64,000 bases of DNA. It comes from Propioniciclava flava (GTDB lineage Bacteria; Actinomycetota; Actinomycetes; Propionibacteriales; Propionibacteriaceae). The position numbers and the translations under genes were made by a program. Positions 42,254-51,579 of this stretch are shown here, one piece after another (positions within the stretch are counted from its first letter, which is position 1; each line of letters starts with the position of its first letter). The notes under the pieces are model-generated. The model was not told the origin of the DNA, searched no databases, and saw only the letters and a program-made list of their open reading frames with translations. The stretch lies in contig NZ_PPCV01000003.1 in the NCBI RefSeq assembly GCF_004126535.1, forward strand, positions 62,001 to 126,000. Reading direction: 5' to 3'.

Positions 42254-43845
42254 TCAGTCGCGCACACGCCTGCGAGCCGCAACCACCAGCGCAACACCAG
42301 CCGCCACCACGAGCGCACCGCCACCGGCGAGCATCAGCACCTGGCCGTCAGCACCCGTCCTCGGCAGTTGCCCACCGGGGGTCGCCGTCGCAGACGGGGA
42401 CGCCGACGGCACCGGGGAGCCGCTCGTCGGGGTCGGCGTAGGAACCACCGTGGGCGTCTCGGTCGGAGTCGGGGTGGGCGTCGGCGTCGGCGTCGGCGTC
42501 GGCGAGGGCACCGTCTTCGCGTTCGTGACGTCGCCCAGCACCGCGTTCGGGACGTCCGCCGTTACCGAGAACCGGCGAGCCGCGTCGCCGCGCAGATAGC
42601 CCTGCGGCGCGGTCAGTTCGGTCAAGGTGTAGTCCCCCACATTGAGGCCCTCCACGAGGAACCGTCCGGGCGTCGTCGCAGTGTTGGGGGCGACGCCGTC
42701 CGCCACGGTCACCGCGTAGCCGTCCGGGCCCTCGATCTTCCAGGTCGAACCGGTCAGCAGCGTCTGATCGGAGGCATCCACCTTGGATCAGGAGACCGAC
42801 CCGTGAATGACCGGGGTGAGGTAGAGCTTGGCGACGTCGTAAGTGGCCTTGTCACCGTTGGTGTTATTCGCCAATGTGACCGACTGCTCCCACCAACCGC
42901 TGAACCCCGAGGGACGAGTGTCCACGGCGGTGTACGAAACGGGTTCGATCGCCGATGGCATCTCAGTGGACGTGATCGAATAGGTGACCTTGGAGCCATC
43001 CGACACCCAGGTGCCGATCTGCGTGCGCGCACCGGCGACGGTGCCATACAGGGCCACGGCGGTGCCAGTCGGCACGATCTGCCCGTCGGCGTCCACCAGC
43101 GAGAGGGTGAAGCCAGCGCAGGCCTTGAACATCGTCTCAGCGGAACTCGACGGCCCCTGGAGAATGCAGGAGCCCGGCGTGACGGCGCCCGTGAACGTGC
43201 CGGTCGTCGGCTCCGTCTCGATCGTTTGGTGCTGATCCTTCGCCGTGGCCAGCGTCAAACCGTAGAACGTCGAGATCGCGCTGTTCTGATTGAGTACCCA
43301 CAGGTTGACCGGCGTCAACGCCGAGCGAGGGGCCAACGACACCTTCAACGGGCGGACGACGCCCGCGAACGAGGGATCATCCAGTCGCAGAGTCACCGCA
43401 GCCTTGCTGCTGGTCGACCACACCTTGCCCTGGGGGAGGACCCAGGAACCGATCCGCGTCGCCGAACCATCAGCGGCGTAGGCAGGTAGTTCACTCGGGC
43501 CATCGACCGACGACGCGTACACCGCGTTGGCCGCCGCATCGTTGACGACCGTCCCAGCCGTGCCGGGCTGCGTCCAGAACGTCATGTTTCCGTCGTAGTG
43601 TACCCCGGGGAGGATCCCGACGCCGCGCCCCGCCAGAACGGGCCGTTGTTCGTGGTGCCCGCGTCCGGGGAGAGCGGGAAGACCGCAGTCCCCGTGTCGG
43701 ACACGTACTGGAAAATGTTGGCCGTGCGCTGCACCTCGTTGTCGGGCGGGGCCGCCGCCGCCGAGGTCGGGACGCCGACGAGCGCCACGATCATCGCCAG
43801 CACCGACGCGCACGCGAGCGCAAGGGTCTGGATTCTTCGCTTCAT
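42254..43845 (-). pseudogene. Sortase-anchored surface protein with SpaA/Cna_B domain, broken by a frameshift and a nonsense codon
   Basis: ATG 43845 opens a signal peptide (MKRRIQTLALACASVLAMIV ... TSAAAAPPDN). Near 43602 the frame ends after GSSPG; the next frame resumes VHYDGNMTFW, so one base is missing in a CCCCGGGG tract. The second lesion is TGA at 42788-42790: HGSVS-stop-SKVDASDQTLLTG. SpaA/Cna_B domains usually have Trp here (GSV-W-K-D), so TGG became TGA in frame. After it come the SpaA domain (LNVGDYTLTELTAPQGY), a Pro-Thr repeat, LPRTG, a membrane segment and RRR. Intact it would be about 530 residues. Probably a pilin- or adhesin-like protein. Confidence 0.8.
42462..42504. repeat. 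Hexanucleotide repeat coding Pro-Thr (stalk)
   Basis: Near-perfect copies of GTCGGC on the plus strand code for (Pro-Thr)n on the minus strand between the SpaA domain and LPRTG. Such repeats vary in number by slippage and set stalk length. Confidence 0.7.
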
Positions 43846-43924
43846 TGGATTACCCCCGAGAGATGTTCAAGCTGCGTCCGGGTGGGGACGGACGCCGAAA
43901 CGACTCCACGCCGTGCCTCGGGCC

Positions 43925-45022
43925 TCACGTGGAAGCCGCGGGAGTAGGGCACGTCCCGCCGGGAGGCGGGGACAGGAATCGTCGGCGAGCAAGGGTAGCC
44001 GCCGCATCCAACTGCGGCGAAACCCTGCCCCCAGAGAAACCTCGGCGATCCGTTGACGCCCGCACGGGCAGGGGCTGCCGCGGGCGCAGGCCGGGAACCA
44101 GCCACAACACCAGCGCGACAAGGCTGAGCGCCACACCGGCCAAGACCCCGACCGGAAGGGCGATCAACCGATCGGCCCCCACCAGCAGCAACACGAAAAC
44201 CGACGCAAATCCATTGAATGCGCCATGCACCACGGCAGGAGCGACGACGGAGCCGGATCGCTGCCGCGCCCACCACAAGATGAACGACAACGGGGTGGTG
44301 ATCACGACGAACAGCCAGATGCCGATGGCCCACTGGTCGCCATAGTTGTGCCCCAGCGCGATGAGCGGCGCATGCCACAGCCCCCACACAACGCCGGTGA
44401 GGAGATTGGCGCGCACCACCCCGAGCGGGGCGAGTTGGTCAGCGAGGACACCGCGCCAGCCGTACTCCTCCCCGAAAGCGAAGATCCCGTTGATGGTGAA
44501 CCCCGCCACGAGAGCCTGGATGAACCCCGACCCGACGACCAGCCCGATAGGAACGCTGCGGCCCGCCAAGATGGGCTGCGCGGCGGTCAGGATCTGATCG
44601 AACTGCGCTTGCGTGGCCCAGGTTCCGGCGCCGGGCACGCGCCCGGAGGCCAGCGCTGCGACGGCGAACATGCCAGCCACCACGGCCACGTAGCCGACAG
44701 CACCCCAGGCGGCGATCCGGCCGATGGTGCGCAGCTTCGCGGCCAGGAAGGATGCCCACCCGCGGCTGAGCAGGGTCCGGCGGCGCAGGACGAAGCGTTC
44801 CACGATCAGCCCCGCGATCAGCGGGGCGAGCATGGCTGCGGCACCCGCGACGATCCCCGTCGCGCCGCTTCCCATGCGCGATCCGACCAGGACCAACACC
44901 CCCGCAGCAAGAGAGCATCCCGCCACGGCGATGAGGTAGAAGAGGCCAACGGCCCGCCAGTTGACGGTGGCCCTGCCGGGGGACGCCTGCCCAGGCGTCG
45001 GACCTGTGGTTGCGTCGTTCAT
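43925..45022 (-). CDS. CPBP-family intramembrane protease
   Basis: 365 residues from ATG 45022, overlapping the upstream gene by 4 bases. About eight membrane segments. CPBP motifs: EE in FGEEYGWRG near 181, His in LWHAPLIALGH near 215 and HGAFN near 266. These glutamate-dependent (Rce1-like) membrane proteases are often linked to bacteriocin immunity or signalling. An extra 60-residue soluble tail (RRGFSGGRVSPQLDAA) follows. Last gene of a PadR-controlled unit. Confidence 0.85.
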   Translation of the reverse strand: MNDATTGPTPGQASPGRATVNWRAVGLFYLIAVAGCSLAAGVLVLVGSRMGSGATGIVAGAAAMLAPLIAGLIVERFVLRRRTLLSRGWASFLAAKLRTIGRIAAWGAVGYVAVVAGMFAVAALASGRVPGAGTWATQAQFDQILTAAQPILAGRSVPIGLVVGSGFIQALVAGFTINGIFAFGEEYGWRGVLADQLAPLGVVRANLLTGVVWGLWHAPLIALGHNYGDQWAIGIWLFVVITTPLSFILWWARQRSGSVVAPAVVHGAFNGFASVFVLLLVGADRLIALPVGVLAGVALSLVALVLWLVPGLRPRQPLPVRASTDRRGFSGGRVSPQLDAAATLARRRFLSPPPGGTCPTPAAST

Positions 45023-45918
45023 GCGCGTGCCTTCCCGGTGAGGTCGCGTTCCTGTTCGCCGCGGCGTCCGGCCAACGCCAGACCCAACAGGCTTACCCCT
45101 GCGCCGCCAGCCAGGGAGGCGATGGTCAGCGGACCAACCCACCACCCCCCGTGCGGGACGGATCGGGCGACCGTGATGGCCGCGGCACCCCCCGCCGCAC
45201 CGGTGGCGACAGCCAGACGCCCGGCTCGCTCGGCGCCCGGACGCCGCGGCGACAAGGCCGTCAAGCCGAATGCTCCGGCACCCGCCGCGACGAGCAGGTC
45301 TGTGCAGGCTGCGGCGCGCTTCGACGTCCACGCGTCAGGACGACCTGCGGCGCTCCAGTGGCGCGGCAGCGGGTCGGCGAGGCTGCGCCCCCGGACGACG
45401 TAGTGGGCGACGACGGCGGCGCTCAATGCCAGCGGCGGAGCCGCCGCGACGCGGTAGGCCTGCGGGGGGACCGAGGTGAAGGGGACGTCCTCGGCGTCCG
45501 GTTCGATCAAGCCGAGGCGGACAGCCAGGGCGCCGACGTTGAGATCCCAGCCCACCCCGAAGGCGCGCGGCCGCAACAGATGCGGGTCGGCGGGATTCCA
45601 CATGCTGCGCCGGATGCGCTCGCCGGTGGGCGGACGCAGATCGTAAGGGATGCCCCACCACGTGCCGACCAGGCGCGAGCCGTCCGTTCGTTCGCCAGCC
45701 TCCTCGTCGCTGGGCACGGTCGCGGCAGCCAGTGGGGCGACCGCAGCGGCCAGTTCCTGCGGCGTCATGCCCGCCTCAACCACAGCGAACATCGCGCCCA
45801 GCAGGTCGTCGCGCACCACGTCCCGGTAATCCTGCGGCAGGTGCGCCACGCTGGCCTCGAGCCAGCGGCGAGCCGTATCGGCAGTAGCTGGGCTGAGATC
45901 GTCTAGGGAACGGATCAT
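45019..45918 (-). CDS. DUF5808/DUF1648-type membrane protein
   Basis: 299 residues. An N-terminal cytoplasmic helical part (about 1-75) is followed by GTWWGIPYDLRPPTGERIRR, a DUF5808-like block, and LPRHWSAAGRPDAWTSKR, which resembles DUF1648. Four to five membrane segments lie between and after these (about 155-175, 205-225, 235-255, 262-285). Overlaps PadR upstream and the protease downstream by 4 bases each. Function unknown; family members accompany PadR or sigma-factor regulators. Confidence 0.7.
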   Translation of the reverse strand: MIRSLDDLSPATADTARRWLEASVAHLPQDYRDVVRDDLLGAMFAVVEAGMTPQELAAAVAPLAAATVPSDEEAGERTDGSRLVGTWWGIPYDLRPPTGERIRRSMWNPADPHLLRPRAFGVGWDLNVGALAVRLGLIEPDAEDVPFTSVPPQAYRVAAAPPLALSAAVVAHYVVRGRSLADPLPRHWSAAGRPDAWTSKRAAACTDLLVAAGAGAFGLTALSPRRPGAERAGRLAVATGAAGGAAAITVARSVPHGGWWVGPLTIASLAGGAGVSLLGLALAGRRGEQERDLTGKARA

Positions 45919-46247
45919 GAGTTCTCCTTCACCACAGTGTCGACGGCGGCGCGGACGGATCGCCAGGCCTCGTGCAGGTCGGCGTAGGCGACGCGCCCTT
46001 CGGCCGTCAGCGCGTAGTACTTGCGGGGCGGCCCGACCGGCGACTCGCGCCAGGTCGAGGCGATCAGCCCCGCCTTCAGCAGGCGGGCCAGCAGCGGATA
46101 GACCGTCCCTGAGGTGAGCGCCAGCGCGGGACGGGCCGCCAGTTCGTCCACGATCTGCGAGCCGTAGCGCTCCCCGCTGGCCAACAACGCCAACACGGCA
46201 AGTTCGACGACGCCCTTGCGGATCTGGGCCGTGCGTTGCTCGTTCAC
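45915..46247 (-). CDS. PadR-family regulator
   Basis: 110 residues from GTG 46247 (VNEQRTAQIRKGVVELAVLA); the longer frame to 46325 runs through the promoter. LLASGERYGSQIVDEL and SGTVYPLLARLLKAGLI then RKYYALTAEGR form the PadR winged helix. PadR proteins repress their own operon. It heads the three overlapping genes ending with the CPBP protease. Confidence 0.88.
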   Translation of the reverse strand: MNEQRTAQIRKGVVELAVLALLASGERYGSQIVDELAARPALALTSGTVYPLLARLLKAGLIASTWRESPVGPPRKYYALTAEGRVAYADLHEAWRSVRAAVDTVVKENS

Positions 46248-46255
46248 CAGTTCAG

Positions 46256-46271
46256 GGTACCGCCAGGTACC
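46256..46271. promoter_or_regulatory. Two GGTACC palindromes 10 bp apart, candidate PadR operator
   Basis: GGTACC occurs at 46256-46261 and 46266-46271, one helical turn apart, just before the PadR start codon. Placement suits self-repression. No -10/-35 boxes could be fixed. Confidence 0.4.
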
Positions 46272-46433
46272 TTGCATTACACGCATCCCGGTGTGACCAG
46301 CCGCCCGTCGTCCGTTGGCAGGCACGCCCCCGAGTTACCCCCACCCCGCGGAACGCCCCCACCCGGGATGCCGCCTGGCCTACCCTGGCAACGACACCTG
46401 CTCGACCGCGACAGGCGGGAAGGATCCACGCCC

Positions 46434-47108
46434 ATGAGCACAGCGGAGCAACGACTGGCCCAGGCCTTCCCGCCGCTCGGTGTCCGCGTCACCGCGGGCC
46501 CTCTCGAGCTGCGCAGCATCAGCGCCGAGGATGTCCTCGCCCTGATCGACGTGGTCCGCGACGGCGTCCACGCCGATGAGGTCATGCCGTTCTCGTTCCC
46601 CTGGACGGACGTCACCGACGAGGATCTCCCCTCCCACTACCTGCAATGGTGGTGGCGAACGCTAGCCACCTTCAGTACGGACGCCTGGGAACTCAACCTG
46701 TCCGCCGTGTGGGAGGGCGAGGTCGTCGGCGTCCAAGGGGTGACCACCCAGGACTTTCCCACGCTGCGCTTCGGAGAGACCGGCTCCTGGCTCGGCCGCC
46801 GCTATCAAGGACGCGGCATCGGGACAGCCATGCGTCGGGCGTTCTGCACCCTGCTCTTCGACGAGTTGGGCTTCGAGTTCGTGACGTCGGCAGCCTTCAC
46901 CGACAACCCGGCCTCCATCCGCGTTTCCCAGAAAGTGGGCTACAAGGAGAACGGGCTGGACTGGAAGCACCCCCGCGATGAGCGCGGCACCCTCCAGCGC
47001 ATGCTGCTGTTGCCAGAAGACCTGATCCGAGGCGAGCCGATCACCGTGTCCGGGGCGGCAGCCCTGCGCCGCTTCGTCGGCATCGAGCCCTCCCCGTCGC
47101 AGCCCTGA
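46434..47108 (+). CDS. GNAT-family N-acetyltransferase
   Basis: 224 residues from ATG 46434 (GAAGGA upstream). The acetyl-CoA loop is RRYQGRGIGTAMRRA near 122-136, followed by NPASIRVSQKVGYKENGL, the RimJ/RimL-type end. It would acetylate an amine on a small molecule or protein N-terminus. No context clue to substrate. Confidence 0.88.
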   Translation: MSTAEQRLAQAFPPLGVRVTAGPLELRSISAEDVLALIDVVRDGVHADEVMPFSFPWTDVTDEDLPSHYLQWWWRTLATFSTDAWELNLSAVWEGEVVGVQGVTTQDFPTLRFGETGSWLGRRYQGRGIGTAMRRAFCTLLFDELGFEFVTSAAFTDNPASIRVSQKVGYKENGLDWKHPRDERGTLQRMLLLPEDLIRGEPITVSGAAALRRFVGIEPSPSQP

Positions 47109-47116
47109 CCGTCGCT

Positions 47117-47147
47117 GCGCCCGGCGACGGTCACCGCCACCGGGCGC
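47117..47147. terminator. Hairpin between convergent GNAT and GDPD genes
   Basis: GCGCCCGG (47117-47124) pairs with CCGGGCGC (47140-47147). Inside lies a second possible stem (CCGTCGC/GCGACGG, 47109-47130). Located between two convergent stops. Confidence 0.55.
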
Positions 47148-47153
47148 GAGGAG

Positions 47154-47876
47154 TCAGCGCGCGTCCAGGACGCTGCGCGCCAACTCGGGATGGTTCGTGA
47201 TCAGCGCGTCCACGCCGCACTCGGCGACACGCTCCATGTCTTCGGCCTCGTTGACCGTCCACACGTTGACCTCGAGGCCGTTCTCGTGGCTGCGCTCCAC
47301 CGTCTTGTGGCGGGTGGCCGCCAGCGACGGGTGCAGCGCGGACGCACCGAGCTTGACGGCGTAGTTCCACGGCCGCCACAAGGGCTCGGAGTACAAGACA
47401 CCGAGCGGCATCCCGACTCCGGCCTCGGCGAGGCCCCGCAGGGAGTTGTGGTCGAACGACGACAGGATCACGCGTTCGCGCAGGCCAAACTGGTCGATGA
47501 GCGCGATGACACGCTCCTCCATGCCCTGGTAGGGGATGCGTGAGTTCTTCAGTTCGACGTTGAGCCGCACGTCCGCGCTCGCAACCAGGGTGAACAGTTC
47601 TTCCAGCGTGGGGATGGTGACCCCGGCGAAGCCGTCATGCCCGGCGCTCGCGTCGAGGCGCTTGAGGTCGTCGAGGCTGTGGTCGGCGACCCAGCCGTTG
47701 CCGTTCGTCGTCCGCTCCAGCGTCTCATCGTGGATCACGACGACGAAGTCGTCGCGCGTGAGCTGGACGTCGAACTCCAGCCCATCCGCACCCTGCTCGA
47801 TTGCCAACTCGAACGCCGGGAGGGTGTTCTCCGGCGCCGATCCGCTCGCGCCCCGATGGGCCCAGACCTTGGTCAC
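47154..47876 (-). CDS. Glycerophosphodiester phosphodiesterase
   Basis: 240 residues from GTG 47876. Catalytic and metal residues: AHRGASGSAPENTLPAF (His7, Arg8, Glu16), GLEFDVQLTRDDFVVVIHDE (Glu, Asp, His). The C-terminal VNVWTVNEAEDMERVAEC is typical. Splits glycerophosphodiesters to glycerol 3-phosphate and an alcohol. No signal peptide, so cytoplasmic UgpQ-like. Confidence 0.92.
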   Translation of the reverse strand: MTKVWAHRGASGSAPENTLPAFELAIEQGADGLEFDVQLTRDDFVVVIHDETLERTTNGNGWVADHSLDDLKRLDASAGHDGFAGVTIPTLEELFTLVASADVRLNVELKNSRIPYQGMEERVIALIDQFGLRERVILSSFDHNSLRGLAEAGVGMPLGVLYSEPLWRPWNYAVKLGASALHPSLAATRHKTVERSHENGLEVNVWTVNEAEDMERVAECGVDALITNHPELARSVLDAR

Positions 47877-48036
47877 GACACCATCGTGGCACGCGCGCCG
47901 ACCCCCTCCATTCCGGTGTTCACGTCGGGCCCGGAGATTCCGAGCCGTTGGCGCCGCAGCGTCGCTGGTGCTCGTCGGGGTTGCCAGTTCGGGGCGCCCT
48001 CTGCCGTGCGCGCGCGTGGGTCGCTACGGTGATTTG

Positions 48037-49719
48037 GTGAGAGAAACCACCGCCATCGATCAACTGGCCGACGACTACACCCGCGCCCTCCTGGAACACA
48101 GCCCGCTCCTGGCGACTGAGCTTGGCGTCCCAGGCAGCGACCACCTGCTGGACGACTTCTCGCCCGAAGGCGCCGCAGCGCTGGCCGATCTGGACCGCCG
48201 CACCCTGGCCGCCTTGGACGAACTCACCCCCGCCGATGACACCGATGTCGTCACCGCCGCATCCCTGCGCGACCGGCTCGGGCTCAGCCTCGAAAGCTAC
48301 GAGGCGGGCGACCACGAGCGCGACCTCAACAACATCGCCTCCCCGCTCCAAACGCTGCGCAACGTGTTCGACCTGATGGGTCAGGACACTGCAGAGCAGT
48401 GGAACACGATCGCCGGACGCATGGCCGCGATGGCGGGTGCGCTGGCCGGGTACACGGAAACGTTGCGCGCGGGCATCCGGGCAGGTCACGTCCCGGCACG
48501 TCGTCAGGTCGACCTGGCGATCACCGAGGCAGCCGAACTGGCCGACGCCGAGGGTTCCTTCTTCACGACGCTCGTGGCGAACGCCGTCGTCGATGGTCAG
48601 CCTGCGTCCGGGGAACTCGCGGCCGCTCTCGCGAATGGGGCAGCCGTGGCCCGCGAGGCCTACGGCACCCTCGCCACCTTCCTCAGCGAGGAGCTTTTGG
48701 AGCACGCGCCCGCAGCGGATGCGGTCGGGCGCGACGCCTACCAGCGGGCTTCGCGGCAGTTCCTCGGCACCAGCATCGACCTCGACGAGACCTACGCCTG
48801 GGGCGTGGAGGAACTGGCTCGGGTCACCGCCGAACAGGAGGCCCTCGCCCAGGAGATCGCTGGCCCTGGCGCCAGCGTCGCTGACGCGGTCGCCGCCTTG
48901 GACGCCGACCCGGCCCGCCAGATCCACGGCACGGACGCGCTGCGCACCTGGATGCAGACGAAGGCCGACGAGGCGATCGCCGAACTCAACGGCGTCCACT
49001 TCGACATCCCCGAGCCGCTGCGGCGCATTGAGGCCATGATCGCCCCCACGCAGTCCGGGGGCATTTACTACACCCCGCCGACCGACGACTTCTCGCGTCC
49101 GGGGCGCATGTGGTGGAGCGTCCCCGCTGGCGTCACCACCTTCAACACGTGGCGTGAACTGACGACCGTCTACCACGAGGGCGTCCCCGGGCATCACCTG
49201 CAGTTCGGGCAGGCGGTCTACAACTCGGCCGAGTTGAACCGCTGGCGCCGGGGCGTGCTGTGGCTCTCGGGCCACGGCGAAGGCTGGGCCTTGTACGCCG
49301 AACGTCTCATGGACGAGTTCGGCTATCTCGCCGACGCGGGCGACCGGTTCGGCATGCTCGACTCGCAGCGGCTGCGGGCTGCCCGTGTCGTCGTCGACCT
49401 CGGCGTCCACCTGGGCAAGCCCGCCTTCGAGCAGTACGGCGGCGTCGTGTGGGATTACGACAAGGCGTGGGCGCTGTTGAAGGACAACGTCAACATGGAC
49501 GAGGCCTCCCTGCGGTTCGAACTCAACCGCTACATGGGCTGGCCCGGGCAGGCGATCAGCTACAAGGTGGGCCAGCGGCTGTGGGAGCAGATTCGCGCCG
49601 AAGCCACGGCTCAGGCGCAGGCCCGGGGCGAGGAGTTCTCGCTGCGTGACTTCCACTCCCGGGCGCTCAAGCTGGGGTCGGTGCCGCTGTCGGTCCTGCG
49701 GGACGCCCTGAACGGGTGA
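48037..49719 (+). CDS. DUF885 family protein, probable metallopeptidase
   Basis: 560 residues from GTG 48037; the open frame upstream overlaps the opposing GDPD gene and lacks conservation signs. The signature VYHEGVPGHHLQFGQ near 379-393 is the DUF885 zinc-type motif, with SGHGEGWALYAERLMDE after it. Mostly helical, no signal peptide. Predicted cytoplasmic peptidase of unknown target. Overlaps or abuts the oxidoreductase that follows. Confidence 0.87.
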   Translation: MRETTAIDQLADDYTRALLEHSPLLATELGVPGSDHLLDDFSPEGAAALADLDRRTLAALDELTPADDTDVVTAASLRDRLGLSLESYEAGDHERDLNNIASPLQTLRNVFDLMGQDTAEQWNTIAGRMAAMAGALAGYTETLRAGIRAGHVPARRQVDLAITEAAELADAEGSFFTTLVANAVVDGQPASGELAAALANGAAVAREAYGTLATFLSEELLEHAPAADAVGRDAYQRASRQFLGTSIDLDETYAWGVEELARVTAEQEALAQEIAGPGASVADAVAALDADPARQIHGTDALRTWMQTKADEAIAELNGVHFDIPEPLRRIEAMIAPTQSGGIYYTPPTDDFSRPGRMWWSVPAGVTTFNTWRELTTVYHEGVPGHHLQFGQAVYNSAELNRWRRGVLWLSGHGEGWALYAERLMDEFGYLADAGDRFGMLDSQRLRAARVVVDLGVHLGKPAFEQYGGVVWDYDKAWALLKDNVNMDEASLRFELNRYMGWPGQAISYKVGQRLWEQIRAEATAQAQARGEEFSLRDFHSRALKLGSVPLSVLRDALNG

Positions 49720-50684
49720 GCATGCTGCGCTTTGGCATCGTCGGCACCAACGTCATCAGCGACTGGTTCGCCGAGGCGGTGGCGTCCCGCGCGGACGCCA
49801 CCGTCGCCGCGGTGTACTCGCGTGCGACCGCGTCCGGCGACGCCTTCGCGCAACGTCACGGCATCGCTTCGGCGACCACCCACTATGAGGCGATGCTGGA
49901 TGCCGTGGACGCGGTCTACATCGCCAGCCCGATCATCGCGCACCATCCCCAGGCCATGACGGCGCTCGCGGCTGGCCGTCACGTTCTGGTGGAGAAGACG
50001 ATGGCGGGCTCGGCACCGCAGATCGCCCAGATCCAGTCGGCTGCGGCGGCGTCCGGGCTGATCGCCATGGAGGCGGTCCGCAGCCTCTACACGCCCGCTT
50101 ATGCGGCGATCCGGGCCGGGTTGGATCGTCTCGGCACCCTGCGGCAGGCGTCCTTGAGTAAGCAGCAGTATTCGTCCCGCTACGACGCGTTCCGGGCCGG
50201 GGAGATCCTGCGCGCCTTCGACCCGGCCCTGGAGAATTCGGCGCTGGACGACATCGGCGTGTACGTCCTCCAGCCCGCCCTGGACCTGTTCGGCCTGCAC
50301 CCCGACACCGCCGACGGCGCCTCGGCGTACCTGCACAACGGTTTCGAAGGGGCAGGGACGCTGACCCTCGGCTACCCCGGCACCATCGTGAGCGTGACCT
50401 GGTCCAAGATCACCCATGGCGTGACCCCGAGCGTCATCACCGGCGAGGACGCCTCCCTCGTCATCGACGACCTCGCCGAGACCGGGTCCGTCATCCTGCG
50501 TCCACGAGGCGGCACGCCGGAAACCCTGTTCGCGCAGACCCCGCCCGCACCCGGGAACACCATGTCCGGTGAGATCGACGCCTTCCTCGCTCAGGTGGCC
50601 TCCGGTGTTCCCGATCCCCACCGCACCGAGGTGACCCTGGCCGCCCGGCGACTGATGGACGCCCACCTGGCGCGTCCGCGCTAG
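49716..50684 (+). CDS. Gfo/Idh/MocA-family oxidoreductase
   Basis: 322 residues from GTG 49716 (GTGA overlap) or ATG 49722. Rossmann start LRFGIVGTNVISDWFAEAV; VEKTMAGSAPQ has the family Lys (usually EKP). The C-terminal beta-sheet domain has SALDDIGVYVLQPALDLFG with the D-x-G-x-x motif. NAD(P)-dependent sugar or inositol-type dehydrogenase; substrate unknown. Confidence 0.88.
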   Translation: MSMLRFGIVGTNVISDWFAEAVASRADATVAAVYSRATASGDAFAQRHGIASATTHYEAMLDAVDAVYIASPIIAHHPQAMTALAAGRHVLVEKTMAGSAPQIAQIQSAAAASGLIAMEAVRSLYTPAYAAIRAGLDRLGTLRQASLSKQQYSSRYDAFRAGEILRAFDPALENSALDDIGVYVLQPALDLFGLHPDTADGASAYLHNGFEGAGTLTLGYPGTIVSVTWSKITHGVTPSVITGEDASLVIDDLAETGSVILRPRGGTPETLFAQTPPAPGNTMSGEIDAFLAQVASGVPDPHRTEVTLAARRLMDAHLARPR

Positions 50685-50750
50685 GGAGCCACGCCTCGCG
50701 GCCCTAGTCCGGGTGGCTTCTCAGGGGCGGTGGCGTGCCGGGCGAAGCGT

Positions 50751-51524
50751 TCAGGCGCGACGCAGGGTGAAGCGGGTGGCAATGGGTTGGCGCTGCCCGC
50801 CAACGTGCACGACCTCGTCGCCGTCGACGGTGACCTGGGTCGCGTGGTGGGCCAGCGCGGCCTTGACCTGATCCAGGTAGGCGGTGGCGTCCACGTGCTC
50901 GCCGGGGCCCTCAGGGTCGGAGGCCACCTCCCAGAACGGGATCCCGAGCAGCCGTGCCGCCTCCACCGTGGGGGTGTGGAGGGCGATGTGGTCGGGGTGT
51001 CCGTAGCCGCCGTGGTCGTCGTAGCTGACGAGAGCCTCCGCCTCGCACGCGGTGGCGAAGGTGGCGATGTCGTGGGCGATCTCGGCGGGTTCGGCGCGGC
51101 TCAGCGCATCGGGTCCGGCGTCGGGGCCTGGCCCTGCCAGCGTTTCGGCGGCGTCCAACCACACCATGCCCGAGTCGGTGTAGCGGCGGGGGGTCAACCC
51201 GGCCGCTCGCGCCCCCTCCTCGCCCAGGAACGCGACGCGGCACACCCCCAGCGTCCGCGCCGCCGCCCGGACCTCCGCGATGCGATGCTGGGCGAGCGCC
51301 TCGGCCTGCTCCGCGCTCAGCGTCCCCGCGCTGACGGCGCCGGGAACGGTGAAACTGCCGGGCACGATCTCGCCCTGCTCGCCACGCGTCCCCGTCAGCA
51401 GGAACACCTCCACGCCCGCGTCAGCCAAGGCGGCGATCAGGCCGCCGGTGGCCAGCGTCTCGTCGTCAGGATGGGCGTGCACGAACAGGACGCGGCGAGC
51501 GCCCCCCAGCAGTTCCGAACTCAT
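50751..51524 (-). CDS. PIG-L family deacetylase (MshB/Mca-like)
   Basis: 257 residues from ATG 51524. Zinc motif HAHPDDE with H18-P-D-D-E22 and the later HPDH at 176-179. Size and actinobacterial setting fit MshB-like mycothiol biosynthesis deacetylase or a related amidase. True MshB is about 290-300 residues, so the assignment to mycothiol is tentative. Confidence 0.82.
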   Translation of the reverse strand: MSSELLGGARRVLFVHAHPDDETLATGGLIAALADAGVEVFLLTGTRGEQGEIVPGSFTVPGAVSAGTLSAEQAEALAQHRIAEVRAAARTLGVCRVAFLGEEGARAAGLTPRRYTDSGMVWLDAAETLAGPGPDAGPDALSRAEPAEIAHDIATFATACEAEALVSYDDHGGYGHPDHIALHTPTVEAARLLGIPFWEVASDPEGPGEHVDATAYLDQVKAALAHHATQVTVDGDEVVHVGGQRQPIATRFTLRRA

Positions 51525-51579
51525 AACGCCCCACACTAGGCCCTGCGCTGAAGGCAGGGCTCCCGGCATCCCGCTGGCG

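Noticed and set aside
42462-42504. CRISPR-like or regulatory repeat
   Set aside because: Period is six bases and codes Pro-Thr in frame within a cell-wall stalk; no spacers.
42788-42790. UGA as a recoded Trp or selenocysteine codon
   Set aside because: The protein has a second lesion, there is no sign of altered code in other genes, and the position is Trp in the family, so a nonsense mutation is simpler.
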